The translations under genes and the position numbers were made by a program. A DNA stretch of 64,000 nt, from the NCBI RefSeq assembly GCF_040096355.1, contig NZ_JBBMEX010000005.1, positions 1-64,000 on the forward strand. The letters run 5' to 3'. The first letter of the stretch is position 1. Each line of letters opens with the position of its first letter. Source of the stretch: Maccoyibacter intestinihominis. GTDB lineage: Bacteria; Bacillota; Clostridia; Lachnospirales; Lachnospiraceae. The notes beneath the pieces are model-generated. The model had not been told where the DNA came from and did no database searches. It was given only the letters and a program-made list of their open reading frames with translations. This document shows positions 42,919 through 52,449 of the stretch, piece by piece.

Positions 42919-43463
42919 AGAAAAATATAATATTAGGTGTTACCGGAAGTATTGCAGCTTATAAGGCAGCCGATATTGCAAATACATTGACAAAAGAAGG
43001 ACACAGCGTTCATGTGATCATGACAAAGGCAGGCATGGAATTTATCACACCGCTGACCATGCAGACCTTGACAAAAAACAAAGTTCACACAGACCAGTTT
43101 GCACCTTATGTGCCTTCGGAAGTAGAACATATTTCACTTGCACAGAAGGCAGATCTGTTTCTGGTGGCTCCGGCAAGTGCAGATTTTATCGCAAAAGCTG
43201 CTGCAGGGATAGCAGATGATATGTTGACGACGGTATTGTTAGCAACCCGGAACGTTCCGATTCTGGTTGCCCCTGCTATGAATACTGCGATGTACGAAAA
43301 TCCGATCACACAGCGCAATATCAGAACACTGTCAGAGTTCGGGGTTAAGATGATCGAACCGCGTGAGGCATTACTTGCCTGCGGAGATTTAGGAAAGGGC
43401 GCATTAGCAGATACGGAGGATATTATCTCCGCGGTTCAAAAAGCATTATGCAAAGGAATTTGA
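42915..43463 (+). CDS. coaC: Phosphopantothenoylcysteine decarboxylase (CoaC)
   Basis: A 182-residue flavoprotein that decarboxylates phosphopantothenoylcysteine to phosphopantetheine. The order VTGSIAAYKA, catalytic His in EHISLAQ, PASADFIAKAA, PAMNTAMY and the proton-donor Cys in ACGD matches the family. It is coupled to coaB by an ATGA overlap. Confidence 0.92.
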   Translation: MKKNIILGVTGSIAAYKAADIANTLTKEGHSVHVIMTKAGMEFITPLTMQTLTKNKVHTDQFAPYVPSEVEHISLAQKADLFLVAPASADFIAKAAAGIADDMLTTVLLATRNVPILVAPAMNTAMYENPITQRNIRTLSEFGVKMIEPREALLACGDLGKGALADTEDIISAVQKALCKGI

Positions 43464-43567
43464 AAAGCAGGCAGAGTAAAAGTCGGCAGAAAAATGGCAA
43501 AAGAAAAACAGAAGAAAACAGCTTCTGATAAAAGAGTCATATAAAAAATAATAAGTAGTGAAAAAGA

Positions 43568-43640
43568 AAGCCCCCATGGTAATCATACGAATCTGAAATC
43601 TGACGATTGGAGATCCGTACCATACCACGGGGGTTTTTGA
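43568..43640. terminator. Bidirectional terminator between coaC and pncB
   Basis: CCCCCATGGTA pairs with TACCACGGGGG with one mismatch, T-rich on the plus side and on the minus side (CTTTCTTTTT). Confidence 0.75.
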
Positions 43641-43661
43641 TTTAAAATGGCAGGAAAAAAT

Positions 43662-45122
43662 TTAATCTTCCTGTAAATTATGTAGTTCGTTTAACAGATC
43701 ATTTTTCAGATCATAGAGCTTCTTACTTAAATCTACATGGATCTCATGCGGATTGACAAAACGCTTGGTCTCATCCCAGATCGTGTCTTTTTCTTTGTTA
43801 CAGATCTCCTGGATCTCCATAACGCTTGGAGATTCATAGATACATTTTCCATCTTTAAAGACCGGCACAAGAAGCTCGCGTAACGTATAGCTTCCACCGG
43901 CTAAACGTGTCTTTTTCCAAGGCTCGTTCGGGTCAAAAATGGTCATATCTTCCTCCGGGTCAAAGACTTCGCCGACTAAACAGATCAGGTCAGCACGGAT
44001 CTTTCCGGTATTCTTGTCATAGATACGATAAATCGTCTTATTTCCGGGATTAGTAACTTTTTCCGTATTCTCGGATAACTTGATCTTAGGAATAAAAGTA
44101 CCGTTCTCATCCCGGATAGCAGCTAATTTGTATACACCGCCAAAAGCAGGATTGTCTTTTGCCGTGATCAGGTTTGTTCCAACACCCCAGGAGGTGATCA
44201 CAGCACCCTGAAGTTTCAGGCTCTCGATCAGGTATTCGTCTAAATCATTAGAAGCAGAGATGACTGCATCCGGGAAACCGGCTTCGTCTAACATTTTTCG
44301 TACTTTTTTAGAAAGATAAGCTAAGTCGCCGCTGTCCATACGGATTCCGTAGAAAGTAAGAGGAATACCGGCTTCACGCATTTCTTTAAAGACGCGGATG
44401 GCATTTGGCATACCGGATTTTAAAGTGTCATAAGTATCGACTAATAAGATGCAGGCAGACGGATATAATTCTGCATATTTCTTAAATGCCGTATATTCAT
44501 CCGGAAAACTCATAATCCAGCTATGTGCGTGGGTACCTTTGACAGGAACATCAAAAAGCTGTCCGGCGAGGACATTAGAAGTTCCGGTACAACCACCGAT
44601 CACGGCAGCTCTTGCACCATAAGTTCCGGCATCCGGTCCCTGTGCACGGCGAAGACCAAATTCCATAACGCCGTCACCTTTTGCTGCATAGCAGACTCTG
44701 GCTGATTTTGTAGCGATCAGACACTGGTGGTTTAAAATATTTAAAATAGCTGTTTCTACTAACTGTGCTTCCATGATCGGAGCAACCACCTTAATGATCG
44801 GCTCACGCGGGAAAATAACGGTTCCCTCCGGAATGGCATAAATGTCGCCGGAAAAATGGAAGTTGGCAAGGTACTCTAAGAAGTCATCATCAAAGATGTT
44901 CAGACTTTTCAAATAGGCAAGATCATTTTCATCGAAATGAAGGTCCTTGATATATTCAATGACCTGATCGAGTCCTGCGCAAATTGCATATCCGCCGTCA
45001 CATGGATTGTTGCGGTAGAAAGCATCAAATACAACTACTTCGTGGTTCTGTGTCTTGAAATATCCCTGCATCATTGTCATCTCATACAAATCTGTCATCA
45101 GGGTCAGGTTTAATGTACTCAT
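43662..45122 (-). CDS. pncB: Nicotinate phosphoribosyltransferase
   Basis: The 486-residue enzyme makes nicotinate mononucleotide for NAD salvage. TLMTDLYEMTMMQGYF is the conserved N-terminus, and GLRRAQGPDAGTYGARAAVIGGCTGTSNVLAG with KGTHAHSWIMSF forms the phosphoribosyl site. GIRMDSGDLAYLS follows. The ATG has no good ribosome site of its own, but an eight-codon frame ends on it (see the leader entry), which suggests coupled translation. Promoter TTGTAA/TATAAT lies at 45253-45226 on the minus strand. Confidence 0.93.
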   Translation of the reverse strand: MSTLNLTLMTDLYEMTMMQGYFKTQNHEVVVFDAFYRNNPCDGGYAICAGLDQVIEYIKDLHFDENDLAYLKSLNIFDDDFLEYLANFHFSGDIYAIPEGTVIFPREPIIKVVAPIMEAQLVETAILNILNHQCLIATKSARVCYAAKGDGVMEFGLRRAQGPDAGTYGARAAVIGGCTGTSNVLAGQLFDVPVKGTHAHSWIMSFPDEYTAFKKYAELYPSACILLVDTYDTLKSGMPNAIRVFKEMREAGIPLTFYGIRMDSGDLAYLSKKVRKMLDEAGFPDAVISASNDLDEYLIESLKLQGAVITSWGVGTNLITAKDNPAFGGVYKLAAIRDENGTFIPKIKLSENTEKVTNPGNKTIYRIYDKNTGKIRADLICLVGEVFDPEEDMTIFDPNEPWKKTRLAGGSYTLRELLVPVFKDGKCIYESPSVMEIQEICNKEKDTIWDETKRFVNPHEIHVDLSKKLYDLKNDLLNELHNLQED

Positions 45123-45145
45123 AATAATTTACATGAAAAAAACAT
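45119..45145 (-). CDS. Eight-residue leader peptide before pncB
   Basis: ATG at 45145, preceded by GAGAGGAG three bases away, reads MFFSCKLL and its TGA overlaps the pncB ATG by an ATGA. The ribosome site thus belongs to the small frame, not to pncB. This is a direct observation; the control role is inference. Confidence 0.45.
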   Translation of the reverse strand: MFFSCKLL

Positions 45146-45225
45146 GTACTCCTCTCTTTTTCTTGTGGTACAGACCGTAGTCTGTGCTGTGACAGCAAGC
45201 TGTCTTGTCAGTCTAATTAACAGAA

Positions 45226-45253
45226 ATTATACCACATTCTGCTATTTTTACAA
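45226..45253 (-). promoter_or_regulatory. Promoter of pncB
   Basis: Minus-strand TTGTAA, 16 bases, and an extended -10 TGGTATAAT. Confidence 0.65.
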
Positions 45254-45281
45254 GGTTGCATTTGGTTTTTCGCAGGAATGG

Positions 45282-45311
45282 TTGAGGAAAACAGGGATAA
45301 CATGATATAAT
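45282..45311 (+). promoter_or_regulatory. Promoter of the HAD gene
   Basis: TTGAGG at 45282-45287, 18 bases, TATAAT at 45306-45311. Confidence 0.65.
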
Positions 45312-45362
45312 TTTCAAAAGTTGTGAGCCGACATAGGAAACAGTCAGGAGAAAAAACAGGTC

Positions 45363-46052
45363 ATGATACAGCACATATTTTTGGATTTAGACGATACGAT
45401 ATTTGATTTTAAGAAAGCGGAGCGGATTGCCTTGAGCAGAACCCTGCGTGAAGAGGGGATCAAGCCGACGGAACATATTCTAAATCGCTACAGTGAGATC
45501 AATCTTTCGCAGTGGAAACTATTAGAATTAGGAAAACTGACGCGTGAGGAAGTGTTAGTAAGGCGTTATGAGATATTGTTTCAGGAAGTGGGAATGTCCT
45601 GTGATGCAAAAAAAATTTCAGAAAAGTATGAGGATTTTTTAGGAGAAGGACATTATTTTATTCCGGGTGCAAAAGAACTGTTAGAGGATCTGTCAAAAAA
45701 ATATCATTTGTATCTGGCATCGAACGGAGCCGTGAAAGTGCAGATGAGCAGGATCCAAAGTGCCGGAATTGAAAAATATTTAGAGAAGATATTTTTATCG
45801 GAACAGATTGGATACGAGAAACCAAGTCCGCAGTTTTTTGAAAAATGTTTCGCACAGATTCCGGATTTTAAAAAGGAAGAAGCACTGATCTTAGGTGACA
45901 GTCTGACTTCCGATATCCGGGGCGGAAAAAATGCCGGGATCCTGACCGTGTGGTTTCATCCATCTGGAAAAAAGGTCGAAGAGGAGATCGTGCCGGATTA
46001 TGAGATTGGAAAGTTAGAAGAACTGAAAACGATTTTGTCCTTTTATTCCTGA
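45363..46052 (+). CDS. HAD-family nucleotidase (YjjG/YfnB type)
   Basis: A 229-residue haloacid-dehalogenase phosphatase. Motif I FLDLDDTIFDF (Asp nucleophile near residue 8), a helical C1 cap, motif II ASNGA, Lys in YEKPSPQFF and motif IV LILGDSLTSDIRGG are present. The YjjG group dephosphorylates non-canonical pyrimidine nucleotides, and the close match of the motifs supports that subgroup. It lies between pncB (divergent) and the ileS T-box. Confidence 0.88.
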   Translation: MIQHIFLDLDDTIFDFKKAERIALSRTLREEGIKPTEHILNRYSEINLSQWKLLELGKLTREEVLVRRYEILFQEVGMSCDAKKISEKYEDFLGEGHYFIPGAKELLEDLSKKYHLYLASNGAVKVQMSRIQSAGIEKYLEKIFLSEQIGYEKPSPQFFEKCFAQIPDFKKEEALILGDSLTSDIRGGKNAGILTVWFHPSGKKVEEEIVPDYEIGKLEELKTILSFYS

Positions 46053-46070
46053 AAAAATGCAAGGGAACGG

Positions 46071-46100
46071 TTGACAATCCTGGCCGTTAGGATTTATAAT
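46071..46100 (+). promoter_or_regulatory. Promoter of ileS
   Basis: TTGACA at 46071-46076, 18 bases, TATAAT at 46095-46100. Confidence 0.82.
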
Positions 46101-46106
46101 TCTAAC

Positions 46107-46427
46107 GAATCAGATAAAGAATTAAAAAGACAATGACGAAGACAGTAGGATATTGGCAAAAGTGACAGCGAGCCGGAGCAGGTGAAAGCCGGTATGAGTA
46201 GCCATTATTACGAACATCACTTCTAAGTTGCAGCCTGAACCCGGCATTAAAAATATATAGAAGGTATATATTAGGAAGAGATTATTTTTAAGGCAGGCAG
46301 TAGGTGCTGACGGAGGTCTCCACGTTATGGAGAACATGTATGCAGGAGCAGGGCTTCTAAGTACAAGGTAACAGGTGGTAACGCAGAAAATATGCTCGCG
46401 TCCTTTTACAGGACACGGGTTTTTTTA
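46107..46427 (+). ncRNA. Isoleucine T-box riboswitch in the ileS leader
   Basis: A long structured leader ends with the T-box sequence CAGGTGGTAACGCAG at 46372-46386 and a terminator, GTCCT/AGGAC followed by seven T (46398-46427). A likely specifier ATC (Ile) lies at 46216-46218 in GAACATCAC. Uncharged tRNA-Ile would pair with the specifier and with the GGTGG bulge and so allow read-through into ileS. Confidence 0.88.
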
Positions 46428-46438
46428 TTTTATAAGTG

Positions 46439-46657
46439 CGGATGCCAAAGCTATATTTTTATATAGGTATATGGTACAAATCCAATATTCCAAGTTTCCT
46501 TGTGCAGGACATTCCGATGAACCTCAAAAAACAGACATCGTGTTCGCCAGTGGACTTCACGATGTCTTGAGTTTCATCTCCATTGCACAAAAAGAAACTT
46601 TCCATATTGGATTTGTACCAATTACTACGATATCTGAAAATATAGCTTTGGCATCCG
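46439..46657. repeat. Structured hairpin element, copy 2, inside the ileS leader
   Basis: The inner 46472-46620 part matches copy 1 (19813-19965) in layout and in its central loop. Inner stem AGACATCGTG / CACGATGTCT (46533-46542, 46558-46567) carries a compensated pair against copy 1. Outer arms 46472-46488 / 46604-46620 pair perfectly but differ from copy 1, and a further 21-base perfect stem (46439-46459 / 46637-46657) surrounds them. The whole ~220-base palindrome lies between the T-box terminator and the ileS ribosome site. Confidence 0.75.
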
Positions 46658-46710
46658 AAGCATAAAAAAAGAAACCACTTTATGTAGTGAATATAATAGG
46701 AGGAACACAG

Positions 46711-49700
46711 ATGTACAACAAAGTATCAACTAACATGAACTTTGTCGAGCGTGAAAAAGAAATTGAAAAATTCTGGCGCGACAATGACATTTTTAAAAAA
46801 AGTATGGAGAACCGGAAAGAGGGAGAAACCTATACCTTCTATGACGGACCGCCGACTGCAAATGGAAAACCGCATATCGGTCATGTATTAACGCGTGTTA
46901 TCAAAGATATGATCCCAAGATACCAGACGATGAAGGGCAAGATGGTTCCGCGAAAAGCCGGCTGGGATACTCATGGACTTCCGGTAGAGTTAGAGGTAGA
47001 AAAACTCTTAGGTCTGGATGGAAAAGAGCAGATCGAAGAATACGGATTAGACCCATTTATCAAGAAGTGTAAGGAAAGTGTCTGGAAATACAAGGGAATG
47101 TGGGAAGATTTTTCTGAAACCGTTGGTTTCTGGGCAGATATGGATAATCCGTATGTTACCTATGATGATAATTTTATTGAGTCCGAATGGTGGGCATTAA
47201 AACAGATCTGGGACAAAAAGCTGTTATACAAAGGCTTCAAAATCGTACCATACTGCCCACGATGCGGTACACCTCTGTCCTCCCATGAGGTTGCACAGGG
47301 ATATAAAGACGTAAAAGAGCGTTCCGCAATTGCAAGATTTAAGGTAAAAGATGAGGATGCTTACATTCTGGCATGGACGACAACTCCTTGGACACTGCCT
47401 TCAAACGTGGCACTTTGTGTAAACCCGAATGAAACCTATGTAAAAGTAAAAGCAGGCGACGGATATACCTATTATATGGCAGAAGCACTGTTAGATTCCG
47501 TTCTTGGAAAACTTGCCGATGAGGAAAATGGTGTAAAAGCCTACGAAATCTTAGAGACCTATAAGGGCAGTGATTTAGAAAATAAAGAGTATGAGCCACT
47601 CTTTGATTTTGCAAAAGACATTATCGCAAAACAGCATAAGAAAGCATATTATGTAACCTGTGACACCTATGTAACGATGGGCGATGGTACCGGAGTTGTA
47701 CACATTGCACCGGCATTTGGTGAAGATGATGCACAGGTAGGAAGAAAATATGACCTTCCGTTTGTACAGCTTGTCAATGGAAAAGGTGAAATGACCGAAG
47801 AGACACCATACGCAGGCGTATTCTGCAAAAAGGCAGATCCAATGGTGTTAAAGGATTTAGAGGAAAAAGGCCTGTTATTTGATGCACCAAAATTTGAGCA
47901 CAGCTACCCACACTGCTGGAGATGTGATACACCGTTAATCTACTACGCAAGAGAGTCCTGGTTCATTAAAATGACCGCAGTAAAGGATGACTTGGTACGC
48001 AATAACAATACGGTTAACTGGATTCCGGAATCGATCGGAAAAGGACGTTTCGGTGACTGGCTGGAAAATATCCAGGACTGGGGAATTTCCCGTAACCGTT
48101 ACTGGGGAACACCACTCAACGTATGGGAATGTGAATGTGGTCATCAGGAGTGTATCGGAAGCCGCGCAGAGTTAGCAGAAAAGAGTGGAAACCCGGATGC
48201 TGCACAGGTAGAGCTTCACAGACCATACATTGATGCCGTAACCATCAAATGCCCGGATTGTGGAAAAGAAATGCACCGTGTACCGGAAGTGATCGACTGC
48301 TGGTTTGATTCCGGAGCAATGCCATTTGCACAGCATCATTATCCATTTGAAAATAAAGAAGTGTTTGAGCAGCAGTTCCCTGCAAAATTCATTTCCGAGG
48401 CAGTAGACCAGACGCGTGGATGGTTCTATTCCTTAATGGCAGAGTCCACACTGTTATTTAACAAAGCACCTTATGAAAATGTTATCGTTTTAGGTCACGT
48501 TCAGGATGAGAACGGACAGAAGATGAGTAAGTCCAAAGGAAATGCCGTAGATCCGTTTGAAGCATTAGAGCAGTACGGAGCAGATGCAATCCGCTGGTAC
48601 TTCTATATTAATTCCGCACCATGGCTGCCAAACCGTTTCCACGGAAAAGCAGTACAGGAAGGACAGAGAAAATTCATGTCCACACTGTGGAATACCTACG
48701 CATTCTATGTACTGTATGCAGAGATCGATCAGTTCGATGCAACGAAGTATACTTTAGACTATGAAAAATTACCGGTTATGGATAAATGGTTATTGTCCAA
48801 ACTGAATACACTGGTTAAGACGGTCGATGAGAACCTTGGAAATTACAGAATCCCGGAGGCAGCAAGAGCATTGGATTCCTTTGTGGATGAGATGAGTAAC
48901 TGGTATGTCAGAAGAAGCCGTGACCGTTTCTGGGCAAAAGGCATGGAGCAGGATAAAATCAATGCATATATGACCTTGTATACCGCATTGGTAACTGTTG
49001 CTAAGACAGCAGCACCGATGATCCCGTTCATGACAGAGGATATCTATCAGAACCTTGTCAGAAATCTGGACCCGACAGCACCGGAAAGTATTCATCTGTG
49101 TGACTTCCCGGTTGCAAATGAGCAGCACATTGATAAAGAATTAGAAGACAATATGGAAGCTGTTTTAAAAATTGTCGTAATTGGCCGTGCATGCAGAAAC
49201 ACAGCAAACATTAAGACAAAACAGCCGATCGGAAAGATGTATGTCAAAGCAGATTTTGCACTGTCAGAGTATTTTGTTGAGATCATCGAAGATGAGCTGA
49301 ATGTAAAGAGCGTGGAATTTACAGAAGATGTCAGTGCATTTACAAGCTACACCTTCAAACCACAGCTTCGTACCGTAGGACCAAAATACGGTAAATATTT
49401 GAAACAGATCCAGCAGACTTTAGCATCCTTAGATGGCAATCAGGCAATGGCGAAACTCAAGGCAGAAGGGGCGCTCAAGCTTGACAATATCAGCGACGAG
49501 GTTGTATTATGTGAAGAGGATTTACTGATCAGTATGGCACAGAAAGAAGGCTATGTTTCTGACAGTGAAGGTGGGGTTACCGTGGTACTTGACACGAATC
49601 TGACACCGGAACTGATCGAAGAAGGAATGGTAAGAGAGATCATCAGTAAATTACAGACCATGAGAAAAGAAGCAGACTTTGAGGTAACAGACCGGATCCA

Positions 49701-49872
49701 TGTAACCTACAGCGGTTCCGACAAGGTAGGCGAGATCTTTGAAAAGTATGGTGAAAATATCAAGACAGTAGTCCTTGCAGATACTGTCACAGAGGGAATG
49801 ACAGACGGATATCAGAAGGAGTGGAAGATTAACGGAGAAACAGTTCTTCTTGGTGTTCAAAAGGCACAGTAA
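46711..49872 (+). CDS. ileS: Isoleucyl-tRNA synthetase
   Basis: The 1053-residue class I synthetase charges tRNA-Ile. HIGH is seen in NGKPHIGHV near residue 50, KMSKS in GQKMSKSKGNAVDP near 605, and the CP1 editing domain lies between, with TTPWTLPSNVAL. C-terminal anticodon-binding helices follow. Start ATG 46711 is fixed by AGGAGGA; the TTG 24 bases upstream is less likely. The group with this length includes the eukaryote-like, mupirocin-resistant type and the sequence (HGLPVELEVEK) agrees with it. Control is by the T-box upstream. Confidence 0.95.
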   Translation: MYNKVSTNMNFVEREKEIEKFWRDNDIFKKSMENRKEGETYTFYDGPPTANGKPHIGHVLTRVIKDMIPRYQTMKGKMVPRKAGWDTHGLPVELEVEKLLGLDGKEQIEEYGLDPFIKKCKESVWKYKGMWEDFSETVGFWADMDNPYVTYDDNFIESEWWALKQIWDKKLLYKGFKIVPYCPRCGTPLSSHEVAQGYKDVKERSAIARFKVKDEDAYILAWTTTPWTLPSNVALCVNPNETYVKVKAGDGYTYYMAEALLDSVLGKLADEENGVKAYEILETYKGSDLENKEYEPLFDFAKDIIAKQHKKAYYVTCDTYVTMGDGTGVVHIAPAFGEDDAQVGRKYDLPFVQLVNGKGEMTEETPYAGVFCKKADPMVLKDLEEKGLLFDAPKFEHSYPHCWRCDTPLIYYARESWFIKMTAVKDDLVRNNNTVNWIPESIGKGRFGDWLENIQDWGISRNRYWGTPLNVWECECGHQECIGSRAELAEKSGNPDAAQVELHRPYIDAVTIKCPDCGKEMHRVPEVIDCWFDSGAMPFAQHHYPFENKEVFEQQFPAKFISEAVDQTRGWFYSLMAESTLLFNKAPYENVIVLGHVQDENGQKMSKSKGNAVDPFEALEQYGADAIRWYFYINSAPWLPNRFHGKAVQEGQRKFMSTLWNTYAFYVLYAEIDQFDATKYTLDYEKLPVMDKWLLSKLNTLVKTVDENLGNYRIPEAARALDSFVDEMSNWYVRRSRDRFWAKGMEQDKINAYMTLYTALVTVAKTAAPMIPFMTEDIYQNLVRNLDPTAPESIHLCDFPVANEQHIDKELEDNMEAVLKIVVIGRACRNTANIKTKQPIGKMYVKADFALSEYFVEIIEDELNVKSVEFTEDVSAFTSYTFKPQLRTVGPKYGKYLKQIQQTLASLDGNQAMAKLKAEGALKLDNISDEVVLCEEDLLISMAQKEGYVSDSEGGVTVVLDTNLTPELIEEGMVREIISKLQTMRKEADFEVTDRIHVTYSGSDKVGEIFEKYGENIKTVVLADTVTEGMTDGYQKEWKINGETVLLGVQKAQ

Positions 49873-49897
49873 ACAATTATAAAAGAGGAGTTTGCTT

Positions 49898-52372
49898 ATG
49901 AATAATGAGACTTTTGACAAAGCGCAATTTATAAAAGATGTACAGGACAACGTGAAGAACCTGTACCGCAAAACCATCAAAGAGGCAACCCAGCAGGAGA
50001 TTTTTCAGGCTGTATCCTTTACGGTAAAAGATGTCATCATTGATGAGTGGTTAGCAACACAGAGAAGTTTTGATAAACAGGACCCGAAAATGGTTTATTA
50101 CATGTCCATGGAGTTCTTAATGGGTCGTGCTCTCGGCAACAACCTGATCAACTTAAAGGCATACAAACAGGTAAAAGAAGCACTCGAAGAGATGGGACTG
50201 AATCTGGATGTCATTGAGGATCAGGAGCCGGATCCGGCACTTGGAAACGGTGGACTGGGTCGTCTTGCAGCCTGCTTTATGGAATCCCTCGCAACACTGG
50301 GCTATGCAGCATATGGCTGTGGAATCCGTTACCGTTACGGAATGTTCAAACAGAAGATCAAAGATGGTTTTCAGGTTGAGGTACCGGACAACTGGTTAAA
50401 AGACGGTTATCCATTTGAATTGCGTAGACCAGAGCATGCCTGTGAAGTAAAATTTGGCGGATATGTCCGTGCAGAAGCAGGTGAGAACGGAAGAACCCGT
50501 TTTATTCAGGAAGGATATCAGTCAGTAAATGCCGTACCATACGATATGCCGATCATCGGATATGGTAATAACGTGGTAAATACTCTGATGATCTGGGATG
50601 CAGAGCCGATGAACTGCTTCGAGTTAGATTCCTTTGATAAAGGAGATTATCACAAAGCAGTAGAGCAGGAGAACCTTGCTAAGAACTTAGTAGAAGTTCT
50701 TTATCCGAACGATAACCATATCGCAGGAAAAGAGCTGCGTTTAAAACAGCAGTACTTCTTTGTATCTGCAAGCGTACAGCGTGCCGTAGCACGTTTTAAA
50801 AAGAATCATCCTGACATTCATCAGTTACCGGAAAAAGTAACGTTCCAGTTAAACGATACACATCCGACCGTAGCCGTAGCAGAGTTGATGCGTCTCCTGT
50901 TAGATGAAGAAGGTTTAGAGTGGGATGAGGCATGGGAGATCACAACCAAGACCTGTGCATACACAAACCATACGATCATGGCAGAAGCATTGGAAAAATG
51001 GCCGATTGAGATCTTCTCCAGATTACTGCCTAGAATCTATCAGATCGTAGAAGAGATTAACAGACGTTTCATCCTTGAGATAGAGAAAAAATATCCGGGC
51101 AATCAGGAAAAAGTCCGCAAGATGGCAATTGTCTATGACGGACAGGTAAAAATGGCACATCTTGCAATCGCAGCAGGATATTCCGTTAACGGTGTGGCAA
51201 GACTTCATACAGAAATCTTAAAGAACCAGGAATTAAAGGATTTTTACGAGATGTTCCCGCAGAAATTCAACAATAAGACCAATGGTATCACACAGCGCCG
51301 TTTCTTAATGCATGGAAACCCACTGTTAGCAGACTGGGTAAGCAATAAGATTGGCGAGGACTGGATTACGAACTTAAAACATTTAAAGAAATTAGAGATC
51401 TATGCGGATGACAAGAAAGCACAGCAGGAGTTCATGCAGATCAAGTACCAGAACAAGCTGCGTTTGGCAGAGTACATCCAGAAGCACAACGGAGTGGAAG
51501 TAGACCCACGTTCTATTTTCGATGTACAGGTTAAGAGACTGCATGAGTACAAGAGACAGTTATTAAATATCCTTCATGTGATGTATCTGTACAATCAGTT
51601 GAAAGAGCATCCGGAAATGGAATTCTACCCAAGAACCTTTATCTTCGGAGCAAAGGCAGCAGCAGGATATAAAAATGCAAAGCTAACGATTAAACTGATC
51701 AATAGCGTTGCAGATGTGATCAATAATGACCCGAGTATCAATGGAAAGATCAAAGTTGTATTCATTGAGGACTACAGGGTATCGATTGCAGAGTGGATCT
51801 TTGCGGCAGCAGATGTATCTGAGCAGATTTCTACAGCAAGTAAGGAAGCCTCAGGAACAGGTAACATGAAGTTTATGTTAAATGGTGCTTTAACACTTGG
51901 AACTATGGATGGAGCCAATGTAGAGATCGTAGAGGAAGTCGGAGAAGAGAATGCATTTATCTTCGGTATGAGTTCCGATGAAGTCATTGAGCATGAGCAG
52001 AAACGTGATTACAATCCGATGGATATTTTCAATCAGGATCAGGATATCCGCAAGGTATTAATGGAACTGATCAACGGATTCTATTCACCAAATGATCCGG
52101 AGTTATTCCGTGATCTGTATAACTCACTGCTGAATACACAGTGTACACAGTTTGCAGATACCTATTTCATCTTAGCAGATTTCCGTTCCTATGCAGAAGC
52201 GCAGAAACGTGTGATGGAAGCATATAAAGATGAAGAAGGCTGGGCAAAGAGTGCAATTTTAAATGTTGCAAATTCAGGAAAATTCTCATCAGACAGAACC
52301 ATCCAGGAATATGTGGATGACATCTGGCACTTAGATAAAGTAACAGTAGATATGAGTGTCGTTGAGGATTAA
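49898..52372 (+). CDS. glgP: Glycogen/starch/alpha-glucan phosphorylase
   Basis: The 824-residue GT35 enzyme releases glucose-1-phosphate from alpha-1,4-glucans. YYMSMEFLMGRALGNNL, GNGGLGRLAACF, QLNDTHPT and the PLP-binding EASGTGNMKFMLNGALTLGT are in order. AGAGGAG lies before ATG 49898. It follows ileS by 25 bases but has its own terminator; co-transcription with ileS is possible, as no promoter is visible in the gap. Confidence 0.95.
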   Translation: MNNETFDKAQFIKDVQDNVKNLYRKTIKEATQQEIFQAVSFTVKDVIIDEWLATQRSFDKQDPKMVYYMSMEFLMGRALGNNLINLKAYKQVKEALEEMGLNLDVIEDQEPDPALGNGGLGRLAACFMESLATLGYAAYGCGIRYRYGMFKQKIKDGFQVEVPDNWLKDGYPFELRRPEHACEVKFGGYVRAEAGENGRTRFIQEGYQSVNAVPYDMPIIGYGNNVVNTLMIWDAEPMNCFELDSFDKGDYHKAVEQENLAKNLVEVLYPNDNHIAGKELRLKQQYFFVSASVQRAVARFKKNHPDIHQLPEKVTFQLNDTHPTVAVAELMRLLLDEEGLEWDEAWEITTKTCAYTNHTIMAEALEKWPIEIFSRLLPRIYQIVEEINRRFILEIEKKYPGNQEKVRKMAIVYDGQVKMAHLAIAAGYSVNGVARLHTEILKNQELKDFYEMFPQKFNNKTNGITQRRFLMHGNPLLADWVSNKIGEDWITNLKHLKKLEIYADDKKAQQEFMQIKYQNKLRLAEYIQKHNGVEVDPRSIFDVQVKRLHEYKRQLLNILHVMYLYNQLKEHPEMEFYPRTFIFGAKAAAGYKNAKLTIKLINSVADVINNDPSINGKIKVVFIEDYRVSIAEWIFAAADVSEQISTASKEASGTGNMKFMLNGALTLGTMDGANVEIVEEVGEENAFIFGMSSDEVIEHEQKRDYNPMDIFNQDQDIRKVLMELINGFYSPNDPELFRDLYNSLLNTQCTQFADTYFILADFRSYAEAQKRVMEAYKDEEGWAKSAILNVANSGKFSSDRTIQEYVDDIWHLDKVTVDMSVVED

Positions 52373-52402
52373 TCGGCATTAATAGAATATAGGGATCGTG
52401 TG

Positions 52403-52449
52403 AAAAACCGGAACAGAAGGCTGGGAGGGCTGGATGTTTCCGGTTTTTT
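52403..52449 (+). terminator. Terminator of glgP, merged with repeat copy B
   Basis: AAAAACCGGAAC (52403-52414) pairs with GTTTCCGGTTTTT. The right arm GTTTCCGGTTTTTTGAT is also the start of homology to MITE copies A and C. Confidence 0.82.

Noticed and set aside
46375..46665. Plus-strand frame through hairpin copy 2 (HSDEPQKTDIVFASGLHD) also open in copy 1
   Set aside because: Differences between copies fall in paired stems with compensation rather than at third codon positions, and there is no start or ribosome site. A structured nucleic acid explains it better.
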